From Jiulongibacter sp966250325 (lineage in GTDB: Bacteria > Bacteroidota > Bacteroidia > Cytophagales > Spirosomataceae), in assembly GCA_966250325.1 (NCBI GenBank), contig CBINGY010000004.1, forward strand, positions 62,001 to 126,000: a stretch of 64,000 nt of DNA. The letters run 5' to 3'. Positions within the stretch are counted from its first letter, which is position 1; every line of letters starts with the position of its first letter. Below, piece by piece: positions 8,953 to 18,942 of the stretch. The position numbers were made by a program, and so were the translations under genes. Under the pieces are notes generated by a model. That model ran no database searches. It was not told the DNA's origin and was given only the letters and a program-made list of their open reading frames with translations.

Positions 8953-9764
8953 CCTCATATACCCAAAAATATCTCGCTAAATGCCAGCAAATGCTGGAAG
9001 TGGTAGCGGCCCAGGAGCCCCATATTCTCGAAGCAGCTCAGGTGTTTGCCAAATCTATTCTCGCCGGCCGCATGGTCCATGTCTTCGGTAGTGGCCATAG
9101 CCGCATCATGGTGGAGGAAATGTGGCCCCGGTACGGTTCATTCCCGGGGTTCAATCCCATCGTGGAGCTTTCGCTTACTTTTCATAATTTGGTGGTAGGA
9201 GCCAATGGCCAACGCCAGGCCATGTTTCTGGAAAATGTACCCGGCCTGGCAGAGCAAATCATCCGGAATTTTGACGTGAATGAGCAGGATAGTGCTCTGA
9301 TTATCTCGTCTTCCGGCTGCAATGTGGTGCCCGTTGAAATGGCAGAGATCTTTCAGTCAAAAGGTCTGAAAGTGGTTGGAATCAACACAAAACTGCATTC
9401 AGAGGCTAGCTCATCCAAACGAAAAGACGGCAAAAAGCTTCAGGATTTCTGCGATATCGTGCTGGACTCAGGAGCACCTGTGGGTGACGCCATGGTGAGC
9501 ATTGAAAATTTAGATACTCCGGTGGCTCCGGGGTCAACTGTTGGCTCATGTATGCTCATCAACTCCATAAAAGCGGAAGTGGCAAACCTGTTAACCGAGG
9601 CGGGCCGCCCACCCAAGGTGCTTACAGCCGGGGCTCTGGTGGGTGCTGAAAAAGCGGCAGAGCTCTTCCAAAGTGCTTATGATGAGCATGCACACCGCAT
9701 CTCCAGAATGTACAGAGCGGTTGGTTTTCCGAGTTATGTTTCTTCAGATAATAATTTGACCTAG
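8949..9764 (+). CDS. SIS-domain phosphosugar-binding protein
   Basis: A 271-residue SIS-domain protein of the sugar isomerase (SIS_2) type. The nucleotide/sugar-phosphate fold is seen in VFGSGHSR (about residue 38), IISSSGCN and VGINTK. It probably isomerises or cleaves a phosphorylated amino sugar or hexose made by the adjacent ROK protein. Start codon ATG overlaps the ROK stop (ATGA), and the next gene begins 2 nt after its stop. The exact reaction is not evident from sequence. Confidence 0.86.
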   Translation: MTSYTQKYLAKCQQMLEVVAAQEPHILEAAQVFAKSILAGRMVHVFGSGHSRIMVEEMWPRYGSFPGFNPIVELSLTFHNLVVGANGQRQAMFLENVPGLAEQIIRNFDVNEQDSALIISSSGCNVVPVEMAEIFQSKGLKVVGINTKLHSEASSSKRKDGKKLQDFCDIVLDSGAPVGDAMVSIENLDTPVAPGSTVGSCMLINSIKAEVANLLTEAGRPPKVLTAGALVGAEKAAELFQSAYDEHAHRISRMYRAVGFPSYVSSDNNLT

Positions 9765-9766
9765 CC

Positions 9767-10624
9767 ATGAACAGAAGAACCTTTTTGTCTGGATTATCAG
9801 CTGCCAGATTTCTGCTGCCCATTCATTCCATGGCCTTCTTTGGCCAGGATTTCAGGCTTAGAAAACTCGGAGCCTGCGACTGGTCACTGGGGAAAAGTTC
9901 TGATCCCCAATCGTTTGAAATTGCCCGTGCAATTGGCCTTTCCGGGGTACAGGTCAGTCTTGGTAATCTTGCTAATAACCTGCATTTAAGACAAAAGGAG
10001 GTTCAGGAAATTTTTCTGAATAAATCGAAAGAAAGCAAAGTAAAAATTACCAGTCTGGCCATTGGCGAGCTCAATAATGTTCCGTACAAATCGGACGACA
10101 GAACCACCGCCTGGGTGGCAGATAGCATTGGTGTAGCAAAATACATGGGGGTAAATGTGGTTTTACTTGCTTTCTTCTCCAAGAATGACTTGAGAAACGA
10201 CCCAAAAGGAATTGAGAATGTAATTGCAAAACTTAAGGAGATAGCTCCAGATGCCGAAAAACAAGGAATTACGCTAGGTATAGAATCGTATTTAACTGCG
10301 GAAGAACATTTGAATATTATGGAGAAAGTGGGTTCCAGGTCCATCAAAGTTTATTACGATTTCAGGAATGCAAAGGATGCCGGTAACGACATTTTCCATG
10401 AAATCAAACTCCTGGGTAATGACAATATCTGCGAGATTCATTTGAAAGAAAATGGAAAATTTCTGGGCGAGGGAGACATTCCCTGGCAAATGGTCGCAGA
10501 AGCTCTGGAAGAAATCGGGTATTCCAAAAACAAATGGCAGCAGTTGGAATGGTCTCTTCCTGATAAATACGATTACGTGGCGGGCCATCAAAAAAATCTG
10601 AATTTCATTAAAACGCTCCGTTGA
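9767..10624 (+). CDS. Exported sugar phosphate isomerase/epimerase-like TIM-barrel protein
   Basis: A 285-residue xylose isomerase-like TIM barrel (AP_endonuc_2 family). The N-terminus, MNRRTFLSGLSAARFLLP, has a twin-arginine-type signal, so the protein is probably exported folded. Metal-site residues are suggested by LGIESYL, KVYYDFRNA and ICEIHLKENGK, the Glu/Asp/His/Glu set of this fold. It is likely to act on a free, unphosphorylated sugar or keto-sugar in the periplasm. A second protein of the same family is encoded five genes downstream. The stop is directly followed by the ATG of the haem protein. Confidence 0.86.
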   Translation: MNRRTFLSGLSAARFLLPIHSMAFFGQDFRLRKLGACDWSLGKSSDPQSFEIARAIGLSGVQVSLGNLANNLHLRQKEVQEIFLNKSKESKVKITSLAIGELNNVPYKSDDRTTAWVADSIGVAKYMGVNVVLLAFFSKNDLRNDPKGIENVIAKLKEIAPDAEKQGITLGIESYLTAEEHLNIMEKVGSRSIKVYYDFRNAKDAGNDIFHEIKLLGNDNICEIHLKENGKFLGEGDIPWQMVAEALEEIGYSKNKWQQLEWSLPDKYDYVAGHQKNLNFIKTLR

Positions 10625-13483
10625 ATGAAAAGGCAAAGCATCCTTTTGTACTTGTTTGCAAGCAGCCTGGCTTTAGTGGCTTTTGTGGTAAATCCTGAGG
10701 CGGATTCAGAATACGAGCCATTGAATTTTTACCTTCCCGATGACCTCAAAATCGAATTATGGGCAGAGTCACCCATGCTCTATAACCCCACCAACATGGA
10801 TACCGATCTGAAAGGGAGAATCTGGGTAACAGAAGGAGTGAATTACCGCAATTTCAATAACGACTCCACTGCTTTTTATCATCACGAGAAAGGAGACCGG
10901 ATCGTTATTCTCACCGACTCAGATCAGGATGGGAAAGCGGATAAATCGCAGGTTTTTGTACAAGATGAAGATCTCGTTGCACCTCTGGGAATTGCTGTTC
11001 TGGGCAAAGAAATCATCGTTTCCTGTGCTCCATACCTCATAAAATACACCGACGAAGATGGAGATGACCTGCCAGATTCCAAAGAAATCTTACTCAAAGG
11101 TTTTGGCGGATTTAATCATGATCATTCCCTGCATTCGGTAGTAGCCGGGCCAGATGGTAAATGGCATTTCAGTGCAGGAAATGCAGGCCCGCATGTGGTA
11201 ACCGACAAGAGTGGCTTCACTTTGAGATCCGGAAGTTTATATACAGGTGGCTCGCCATACAATGAAAAAAATCAGGGAAACATGGTGAGCGATGACGGAA
11301 AAATCTGGGTGGGAGGCCTGCAGATGAGCATTAATCCGGATATGACCGGTCTGCAGGTGAACGCACATAATTTCAGGAATTCCTATGAAACCTATGTGGA
11401 TGGGCACGGGGATATGTGGCAAAATGATAACGACGATCAGGTGGTCACCTGCAGGGTTTCCTGGCTGGCAGAAGGCGGAGATGCCGGATTTTTCAGCAAA
11501 GATGGCACCAGATACTGGAACGCCGACCAGCGGCCGGGACAAAGTATGTTCACCGCTCACTGGCACCAGGAAGACCCCGCCGTGATGCCTGCAGGAGACA
11601 ACTCAGGAGCGGGATCTCCCACCGGAATGCTCAGAATAGAGGACAATAGCCTCGGGCAAAAATACCAGGGGCTGGTGCTGAGTGCCGATGCTGGCAGAAA
11701 TGTACTTTTTGGGTACATGCCAGTTCTCAAAAACTCTGCATATGAATTGAAGGATAAACGCCAGATTTTCATCTCATCCAGTTTTACCGATGACCCGGCC
11801 TATCAATGGAACAATAAAAATTTCATGGATGACCTCTCGAAGTGGTTCAGGCCGTCTGATATTCTGATGGGCACAGATGGGGCTCTTTACATTGCCGACT
11901 GGTACGATGCCGTGGTGGGCGGGCACCGAATTCAGGATAAAAAAGCCCATGGAAGAATTTACCGGGTTAGTCCGAAAAGGAAAGAACTGAAAACACCGAA
12001 GCTTGATCTTAACTCAGCAAAAGGCATTTTGGAGTGCTTTAAAAATCCGGCGGTACATGTCAAATATCAGGCTTATCTGAAACTGAGGGCGAATGAAGCA
12101 CAGGCGATAAATTTGGGCAAGACCCTTTTGAATGATTCAAATCCATTCATCAGGTCAAGGGCCATCTGGCTTCTTGCTGCCCTGGGTTCTAGAGGTCAAT
12201 CTGAAGTAATAAAAATCCTGAACAAAGGAAATGAACAAGACCGGATTGTGGCCGTAAGGGCACTGCGTCAATACCTCAATGAAACAGAGTTTTTTGACAT
12301 ATTCCGCAGTCTGGTATCTGACAAATCGGCCTTTGTTAGACGGGAGGCCATTTTAGGCGTGCAGAAATATCCTTTTGATCAAACAAAGCTAATTATCAAA
12401 CAATTTGCAGACCGTACACCGCCGGGTGATGTCTTTTATACGAATGCCCTGGCTTTGGTGCTGGCCGGAAATCAAAATTCATTTTTTACTGAGAACAGGA
12501 GCTGGTTTGAGCACCATTTTGAGCTGGCTTTTGCTTTGTACCCTTCTGAAGCTTTGGATTATTTCGTGGAAATCGCTCATAAAAGCACCGAAAACTTTGA
12601 AAAAAGAAAGAAAGCCGTCACCGCAATCGGATTTATAAAAACCCCGCAGGCTGTTAAAGCTATGTTGAAACTGGCGGAATCCGAAGAAGACAAAATTGCC
12701 GAATTGGCGAAATACTGGCTCTCTTTCAGAAGCACCAACGACTGGTACGACCTCCACGATTGGAACAGCATTTCTGATGAAATAGAACAACAAAAACAAC
12801 TGAGTAAACTCCTGAATCAAAAGGAAATTATTCTGAACCAAAACATTGCGTACGGTGACAGAAAAAATGCGGCATCTGCCATGCTCAAATCTACTCAGGG
12901 TAGCCAAATGATTTTAGATCTGATCCAAAACTCGGGGCTTTCGGGTGATTTACTGGAGTATTGCGTGCCCTTATTGAGCAATCACACTGAGCCCACAATC
13001 CGTTTTCAGGCAAAAAACCTGATGAATACCCCCGAAAACATGTACAATGCCGATGCGGTCATTAAATCAAAGGGAAATGCTGAAAACGGTCAGAGAGTTT
13101 TCAATACGTATTGTACATCCTGTCACAAAATGGGAAATATGGGGAATGAGATTGGTCCCGAATTGACAAATATTGGCGAAAAACTGGAGAAAAAGGGTCT
13201 TTACGAAGCACTCGTCTACCCTTCGGCCTCCCTGGTTTTCGGGTACGAGACCTTCAGCATTGAAACCTTATCGGGTAACAGCCTGTATGGATTTCTTGTT
13301 GCCGAAAATGAAAAACTAATCACCCTCAAAGACCTTTCCGGAAAGCTTATTACTATTCCTCAAAAAGACATAAAATCAAAAACGAAGGAAAAGAAAAGCG
13401 TAATGCCTACGGCGTATTCGCTTGCTGTGAAAGAATCAGAACTAACCGATTTACTGGAATTTTTAACTCATCCGAAACAATAA
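10625..13483 (+). CDS. PVC-type haem-binding protein: beta-propeller, HEAT repeats and CxxCH domain
   Basis: A 952-residue exported protein. After an N-terminal signal segment (about 1-24) comes a beta-propeller dehydrogenase-like domain (about 30-440) with two calcium-loop-like motifs, DSDQDGKADKS and DEDGDDLPDS. Helical HEAT-like repeats follow (about 470-730), then a C-terminal cytochrome c module with the haem site C830-T-S-C833-H834. The architecture matches PVC-type haem-binding proteins known from Planctomycetes and Bacteroidetes, thought to oxidise carbohydrates. It could take electrons from substrate oxidation in the periplasm. Located mid-operon, flanked by single-base junctions. 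Confidence 0.88.
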   Translation: MKRQSILLYLFASSLALVAFVVNPEADSEYEPLNFYLPDDLKIELWAESPMLYNPTNMDTDLKGRIWVTEGVNYRNFNNDSTAFYHHEKGDRIVILTDSDQDGKADKSQVFVQDEDLVAPLGIAVLGKEIIVSCAPYLIKYTDEDGDDLPDSKEILLKGFGGFNHDHSLHSVVAGPDGKWHFSAGNAGPHVVTDKSGFTLRSGSLYTGGSPYNEKNQGNMVSDDGKIWVGGLQMSINPDMTGLQVNAHNFRNSYETYVDGHGDMWQNDNDDQVVTCRVSWLAEGGDAGFFSKDGTRYWNADQRPGQSMFTAHWHQEDPAVMPAGDNSGAGSPTGMLRIEDNSLGQKYQGLVLSADAGRNVLFGYMPVLKNSAYELKDKRQIFISSSFTDDPAYQWNNKNFMDDLSKWFRPSDILMGTDGALYIADWYDAVVGGHRIQDKKAHGRIYRVSPKRKELKTPKLDLNSAKGILECFKNPAVHVKYQAYLKLRANEAQAINLGKTLLNDSNPFIRSRAIWLLAALGSRGQSEVIKILNKGNEQDRIVAVRALRQYLNETEFFDIFRSLVSDKSAFVRREAILGVQKYPFDQTKLIIKQFADRTPPGDVFYTNALALVLAGNQNSFFTENRSWFEHHFELAFALYPSEALDYFVEIAHKSTENFEKRKKAVTAIGFIKTPQAVKAMLKLAESEEDKIAELAKYWLSFRSTNDWYDLHDWNSISDEIEQQKQLSKLLNQKEIILNQNIAYGDRKNAASAMLKSTQGSQMILDLIQNSGLSGDLLEYCVPLLSNHTEPTIRFQAKNLMNTPENMYNADAVIKSKGNAENGQRVFNTYCTSCHKMGNMGNEIGPELTNIGEKLEKKGLYEALVYPSASLVFGYETFSIETLSGNSLYGFLVAENEKLITLKDLSGKLITIPQKDIKSKTKEKKSVMPTAYSLAVKESELTDLLEFLTHPKQ

Positions 13484-14502
13484 TGCAACAAGTACCCATA
13501 AAAACCACCGTAGTTGGCTCCTGGCCGTTCCCGGGATGGCTCGAATTCGCCTCCCAGAATCTGGGGCAGTTTGGCCTTGCAGATATCTCAGAAATGATTG
13601 ACGACGCTGTTCAAGTAGCTATTCAGGATCAGCTGGAAGGTGGACTTGATGTGATTACCGACGGGGAGCAAACCCGCCTCGATTTCAACCTTTCCTTTTA
13701 CGGTTTCATTGACGGCATTCAGCCAAATCATCAGGAAACCCGCAGGTTTGGCCCGCCGGCTCATGATCAAAGAGGAAAACATACCATTATTTCGCCGCTA
13801 AAAGCTCCGCGTGGGCTGGGTGTGGTAGAGGAGTTTCTCAGACTTAAAAAATTTGCTCCTCCGGGAAAAATATTGAAGGCTTCCATTCCGGGGCCTTATA
13901 CTTTATCGGGGAGATTATTGCCCGGGGAAATCTATAAAGATCGCTGGGAAATCACCGAAACCTTACTTCCGCTGGTTTCCCGTGAGCTCGAAATGCTGGT
14001 TGAAGCCGGAGCCGAGGAAATCTGTATTGATGAACCTTCGATGTCTTGCTACGCCCATAAGGAAGATACCCGGCGTTTTGTTGATATTTTCAATCGTACC
14101 GTCAAAAATATTGTAGGAAAAACCCGTGTGGGCACCCACCTCTGTTTTGGAAATTACAAAGGACGCTCGGTGGGTAAAAAATCCATTGCACCCATGCTGC
14201 CTGACTTCCTGGATCTCACTGTTGACGAGCTACATACCGAAATGTGTGTACTCAATTTTGCCGAGCTTCATCTGTTGGAACAATTTGCCGAAAAAATGGA
14301 TGTAGCTGTAGGCGTTATCGATGTCAAAAGCTATTACATTGAAACTGTGGATGATGTCAAAGATCGTATTCGTCAATGCCTGAAATACGTGCCTGCAGAA
14401 AAGCTGGCCGTGGCTCCGGATTGTGGATTGTCACAAACTGCCCGCTGGGCATCCAAACAAAAGATTGCCAATATGTGCAAGGCTGCTGCCGAAATGAGGT
14501 AA
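13483..14502 (+). CDS. MetE-like (cobalamin-independent methionine synthase II family) protein
   Basis: A 339-residue protein with only the catalytic half of MetE. Zinc-ligand candidates are the His and Cys in GTHLCFGNYKG and the Cys in APDCGLSQ near the C-terminus, plus IDEPSMSCY in the expected strand. The family transfers methyl or alkyl groups to a zinc-bound thiol; relatives include epoxyalkane:coenzyme M transferase. Full-length MetE is about 750 residues, so this is a distinct subfamily, not a truncation. It sits inside a sugar operon: its ATG shares one base with the previous stop (TAATG). Confidence 0.87.
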   Translation: MQQVPIKTTVVGSWPFPGWLEFASQNLGQFGLADISEMIDDAVQVAIQDQLEGGLDVITDGEQTRLDFNLSFYGFIDGIQPNHQETRRFGPPAHDQRGKHTIISPLKAPRGLGVVEEFLRLKKFAPPGKILKASIPGPYTLSGRLLPGEIYKDRWEITETLLPLVSRELEMLVEAGAEEICIDEPSMSCYAHKEDTRRFVDIFNRTVKNIVGKTRVGTHLCFGNYKGRSVGKKSIAPMLPDFLDLTVDELHTEMCVLNFAELHLLEQFAEKMDVAVGVIDVKSYYIETVDDVKDRIRQCLKYVPAEKLAVAPDCGLSQTARWASKQKIANMCKAAAEMR

Positions 14503-14505
14503 GAT

Positions 14506-15345
14506 ATGATTATACCCAAACAAAAGAACGAAACTTTACTGGCTGATATTCAGTCTTTTTCATCAGAGAATGCATTCAAAGTCTGGTGGCTGGGTCAAAG
14601 TGGTTTTTTGCTTAAATACAAATCAGAAACGCTGCTTTTTGACCCCTACCTTTCAGATTCTTTGTCAAAGAAATACGAACGTACCGATAAACCGCATGTA
14701 CGTATGAGCGAGCGGGTGATTGCTCCTGAACTACTTTCAACGATTGATGTGGTAACCAGCAGTCACAATCACACAGACCACCTGGATGCCGAAACCTTGC
14801 TACCTGTTTTTGACCAAAACCCCGACGTCCATTTTATTTTTCCGGCTGCAAATCAGGACTTTATTCAAAAAAGACTCGGTAGAGATATAAAAAATTCTAC
14901 GGGTCTCACTCAGTTTGAATCGGTTAAAACCGGAGAATTTGAAATAAAAGCCTTACCTGCCGCTCACAATGATATGGATAAAGACACTGCAGGCAGGTGT
15001 CATTTTCTAAGCTTCGTTGTGAGATTTGGAGACTTTACGGTTTACCATTCTGGCGATACCCTTTGGTACTCCGGTCTGGATGAGTTCTTGAAAAACGAGC
15101 AACTTGACCTGGCTTTTTTACCTATCAATGGAAATAAACCCGAACGCCGTATAGCCGGTAATCTGAATTTCCGCGAAGCGGCAGAATTGGGGAAAATTGC
15201 CGATATTCAATGCGTTATCCCGCATCATTATCACCTGTTTGAGTTTAATACAGAAGACCCTCAAAATTTCAGGGATGCCTGCCTGAAAACGGGCACACCG
15301 TTTAGGATTCTGGAATTAGGCGAAGGAGCTGAGTTTTCAAAATGA
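14506..15345 (+). CDS. MBL-fold metallo-hydrolase, UlaG-like
   Basis: A 279-residue metallo-beta-lactamase-fold hydrolase. The metal-binding signature is SHNHTDHLD at about 85-93, with later ligands in PAAHNDMD and YHSGDT and a final histidine in PHHYHLF. The nearest characterised type is UlaG, the L-ascorbate-6-phosphate lactonase, so lactone hydrolysis is a plausible role. Within the operon it follows the MetE-like gene by 3 nt. A lactonase would fit a pathway in which a sugar is oxidised at C1. Confidence 0.82.
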   Translation: MIIPKQKNETLLADIQSFSSENAFKVWWLGQSGFLLKYKSETLLFDPYLSDSLSKKYERTDKPHVRMSERVIAPELLSTIDVVTSSHNHTDHLDAETLLPVFDQNPDVHFIFPAANQDFIQKRLGRDIKNSTGLTQFESVKTGEFEIKALPAAHNDMDKDTAGRCHFLSFVVRFGDFTVYHSGDTLWYSGLDEFLKNEQLDLAFLPINGNKPERRIAGNLNFREAAELGKIADIQCVIPHHYHLFEFNTEDPQNFRDACLKTGTPFRILELGEGAEFSK

Positions 15346-15374
15346 AAGAATTGACCCGTTGAAATAATGCCTAT

Positions 15375-16289
15375 ATGAAAAGAAGAGATTTTGTTGCATC
15401 CATACCTTTGGCGGCGGTCTTAACAAAAATTGACCCGCTAATAAACGGATTTCCGCTAAGCAGTAATTCCTACAATTGGACCACTTTCTATGCACGAGAA
15501 GGAAAAAATTGGGGTGAAAATCCCGAGGCAGACATGGCTGAATATGCCAAAACCGGCCTTCAGGCATATGAGCCAAGCTTAAGCTCAGTGGATCAGGCCA
15601 AGGCCCTTATTGCTGCTATGAAGAAGCATGGCATTCAAATGCCATCTGTTTACATTGGAAGCGTACTTCACGATAAGGCAGAGATAGAAAACAGCCTCGA
15701 AAACGTAAGAGCTATTGCCGAAACCATAGCCAAATACCAAACGAAAATAATAGTCACAAATCCCAATCCTATTGCCTGGGGTACCGATGCCCTCAAAAGT
15801 GATGAGCAATTAAAATGGCAGGCAGAAGCTCTGGAGAAACTTGGAAAATCCCTGAAATCAATGGGAATAACACTCGCATACCACACCCACGATCCTGAAT
15901 TTAAAGCCGGTGCACGGGAGTTTCATCACATGCTGCAAAACACCTCGGCAGAACATCTGAAATTTTGCATGGATGTGCATTGGATTTACAGAGGGTCATC
16001 AAATTCGCAGCTTGCCGTTTTTGATGTTCTGAAAATGTATGGACATCGTATTGCAGAGCTACATGTACGGCAGTCTGTCAACGGTATCTGGCAGGAAGTT
16101 TTCACCGAAACGGGAGATATTGATTATAGACGTTTTGCCGAAGAGTTACTCAAAACCAAGGTGCGGCCTCACCTGGTAATAGAGCAATGTCTGGAGAAAG
16201 GCTCTCCACATACCACGGATGCCTTAAACGCTCATATACAGGATAAAGCCGTCATGGAAAAAACATTTAAACACATATTACAATCTTAG
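15375..16289 (+). CDS. Exported sugar phosphate isomerase/epimerase-like TIM-barrel protein (second copy)
   Basis: A 304-residue TIM barrel of the same superfamily as the gene at 9767, but not a close duplicate. MKRRDFVASIPLAAVL is a Tat-type leader. Fold motifs include LAYHTHDPEF, FCMDVHW and LVIEQCLE, giving His, Asp and Glu metal ligands. The strand motifs HVRQSVNGIWQEVF and GDIDYRRF are those of inosose dehydratase/epimerase-like proteins. It probably acts on a free sugar or keto-sugar in the periplasm. A 29-nt gap before it is the largest within this part of the operon. Confidence 0.85.
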   Translation: MKRRDFVASIPLAAVLTKIDPLINGFPLSSNSYNWTTFYAREGKNWGENPEADMAEYAKTGLQAYEPSLSSVDQAKALIAAMKKHGIQMPSVYIGSVLHDKAEIENSLENVRAIAETIAKYQTKIIVTNPNPIAWGTDALKSDEQLKWQAEALEKLGKSLKSMGITLAYHTHDPEFKAGAREFHHMLQNTSAEHLKFCMDVHWIYRGSSNSQLAVFDVLKMYGHRIAELHVRQSVNGIWQEVFTETGDIDYRRFAEELLKTKVRPHLVIEQCLEKGSPHTTDALNAHIQDKAVMEKTFKHILQS

Positions 16290-16292
16290 ATT

Positions 16293-17495
<1,203 letters not shown>

Positions 17496-17496
17496 T

Positions 17497-18885
17497 ATGA
17501 AAAACAGAAGAGACTTTATCAAAAAACTGGGCGGTACCGCTGCAGGACTGGCTCTGGGAGCTTCGGCTCAGGCAGAAGGCCATTTCATTGAGCATAGAAG
17601 AATGATTTCAAAAATCAAATCTGCCGCAAATGACAAAATACAGATTGGCTTGATAGGCTCAGGCATTATCGGGCACTACGACACCGATACCGCTCTGAAA
17701 GTGGAGGGCGTAGAGCTGGTGGCCGTTTGCGATCTCTACACCGGCCGCCTGGAGAGGGCCCGCGAAAAATGGGGAAACCAGATTTTCACTACCCGGGATT
17801 ACAGAGAACTGCTGGCCCGGCCCGAAATAGACGCCGTACTCATCTGCACACCCGATCACTGGCATCAGAAGATTGCGATCGATGCCATGAAGGCCGGTAA
17901 ACACGTATATTGCGAAAAACCGATGATTCAGAAAATTGCAGAAGGTAAGGCTCTGGTGGATGTTCAGAAGCAAACGGGCAAAGTATTTCAGGTAGGAAGC
18001 CAGCGGGCCAGCTCAGTGGCCATTCATGAAGCCAAAAAAATTCTGGAAAGCGGTGAAATTGGTGAGCTCACCTATGTGGATGCCTACTGCGACCGCTCCG
18101 ATGCACGAGGTGCCTGGCAATATTCCATCCCGTTGGATGCTTCACCGGAGACCGTTGACTTTGACAGCTTTCTGGGACAGGCCCCAAAAGTCCCTTTTAG
18201 TACCGAGCGGTTTTTCAGGTGGCGTAATTACAAAGACTATGGCACCGGGGCGGCTGGAGACCTCATTGTTCATTTGCTTACAGGCATACATACTTTGACT
18301 GGTTCTATTGGGCCAAACCGAATCTTTTCTTTAGCCGAGCTCAATTATTGGAAGGATGGCAGAGATGCCTTTGACCTCATAAATGCGGTAATGGATTATC
18401 CGCAGGGCAAAACCCACCCCGCCTTTCAGGTAATTACCCGCGTAAACCTGGCAGATGGTGACGGTAATGGAGGTTTTGGCATCAAAATGATAGGAACAGA
18501 AGGTGTTATAGATATTGGCTGGAACGAATTCACAGTGCGAACCCTCAAACGTCACTCTGCCCCGGGCTTCGACGGTTACGATTCCTTCGATAGTTTTTCT
18601 GCCAAACAGAAAGAGGAATTCAGGAAGTGGTATGCCTCCAAATATGGTGATGCAGAAGTAGGCTACACCCGAAATAAAGAAACACGTTTTGACCCTCCAG
18701 CCGGATACGATGACCGTCTGGATCACATGATTGTCTTTTTCAACGCTATCAGAGGCAAAGGGCAGATTCTGGAAGATGCATCCTTCGGCTTTAGAACCGC
18801 AGCTCCTTCAATCGCCTGCAATCTCAGTGCTGAAAAAAAAGCACCCGTTTTATGGGATCCGGTGAAAATGGCTATCATAGGGTAG
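17497..18885 (+). CDS. Exported Gfo/Idh/MocA-family oxidoreductase with Tat leader
   Basis: A 462-residue oxidoreductase whose leader has a twin-arginine motif (NRRDFIKKLGG) followed by a small-residue hydrophobic stretch, so it is predicted to be exported with its cofactor bound. The Rossmann motif GSGIIGHYD is at about 53, CEKPM at about 147, and substrate-domain motifs follow. Such exported relatives carry tightly bound NAD(P) and run sugar oxidation-reduction cycles without free cofactor. It is the last gene of the operon; only a weak AT-rich hairpin follows. Confidence 0.91.
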   Translation: MKNRRDFIKKLGGTAAGLALGASAQAEGHFIEHRRMISKIKSAANDKIQIGLIGSGIIGHYDTDTALKVEGVELVAVCDLYTGRLERAREKWGNQIFTTRDYRELLARPEIDAVLICTPDHWHQKIAIDAMKAGKHVYCEKPMIQKIAEGKALVDVQKQTGKVFQVGSQRASSVAIHEAKKILESGEIGELTYVDAYCDRSDARGAWQYSIPLDASPETVDFDSFLGQAPKVPFSTERFFRWRNYKDYGTGAAGDLIVHLLTGIHTLTGSIGPNRIFSLAELNYWKDGRDAFDLINAVMDYPQGKTHPAFQVITRVNLADGDGNGGFGIKMIGTEGVIDIGWNEFTVRTLKRHSAPGFDGYDSFDSFSAKQKEEFRKWYASKYGDAEVGYTRNKETRFDPPAGYDDRLDHMIVFFNAIRGKGQILEDASFGFRTAAPSIACNLSAEKKAPVLWDPVKMAIIG

Positions 18886-18913
18886 TCGTGTCCTCTAGCC
18901 AATAATAATTTTT

Positions 18914-18934
18914 TTATAGAGGATTTTTCTATAA
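18914..18934. other. AT-rich inverted repeat
   Basis: TTATAGA and TCTATAA form a 7-bp inverted repeat around a 7-nt spacer. It lies between the catabolic operon and the first DUF3857 gene, 9 nt before the start codon. It could be a weak terminator or an operator for the gene at 18943. Confidence 0.3.
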
Positions 18935-18942
18935 TTTCCTGA

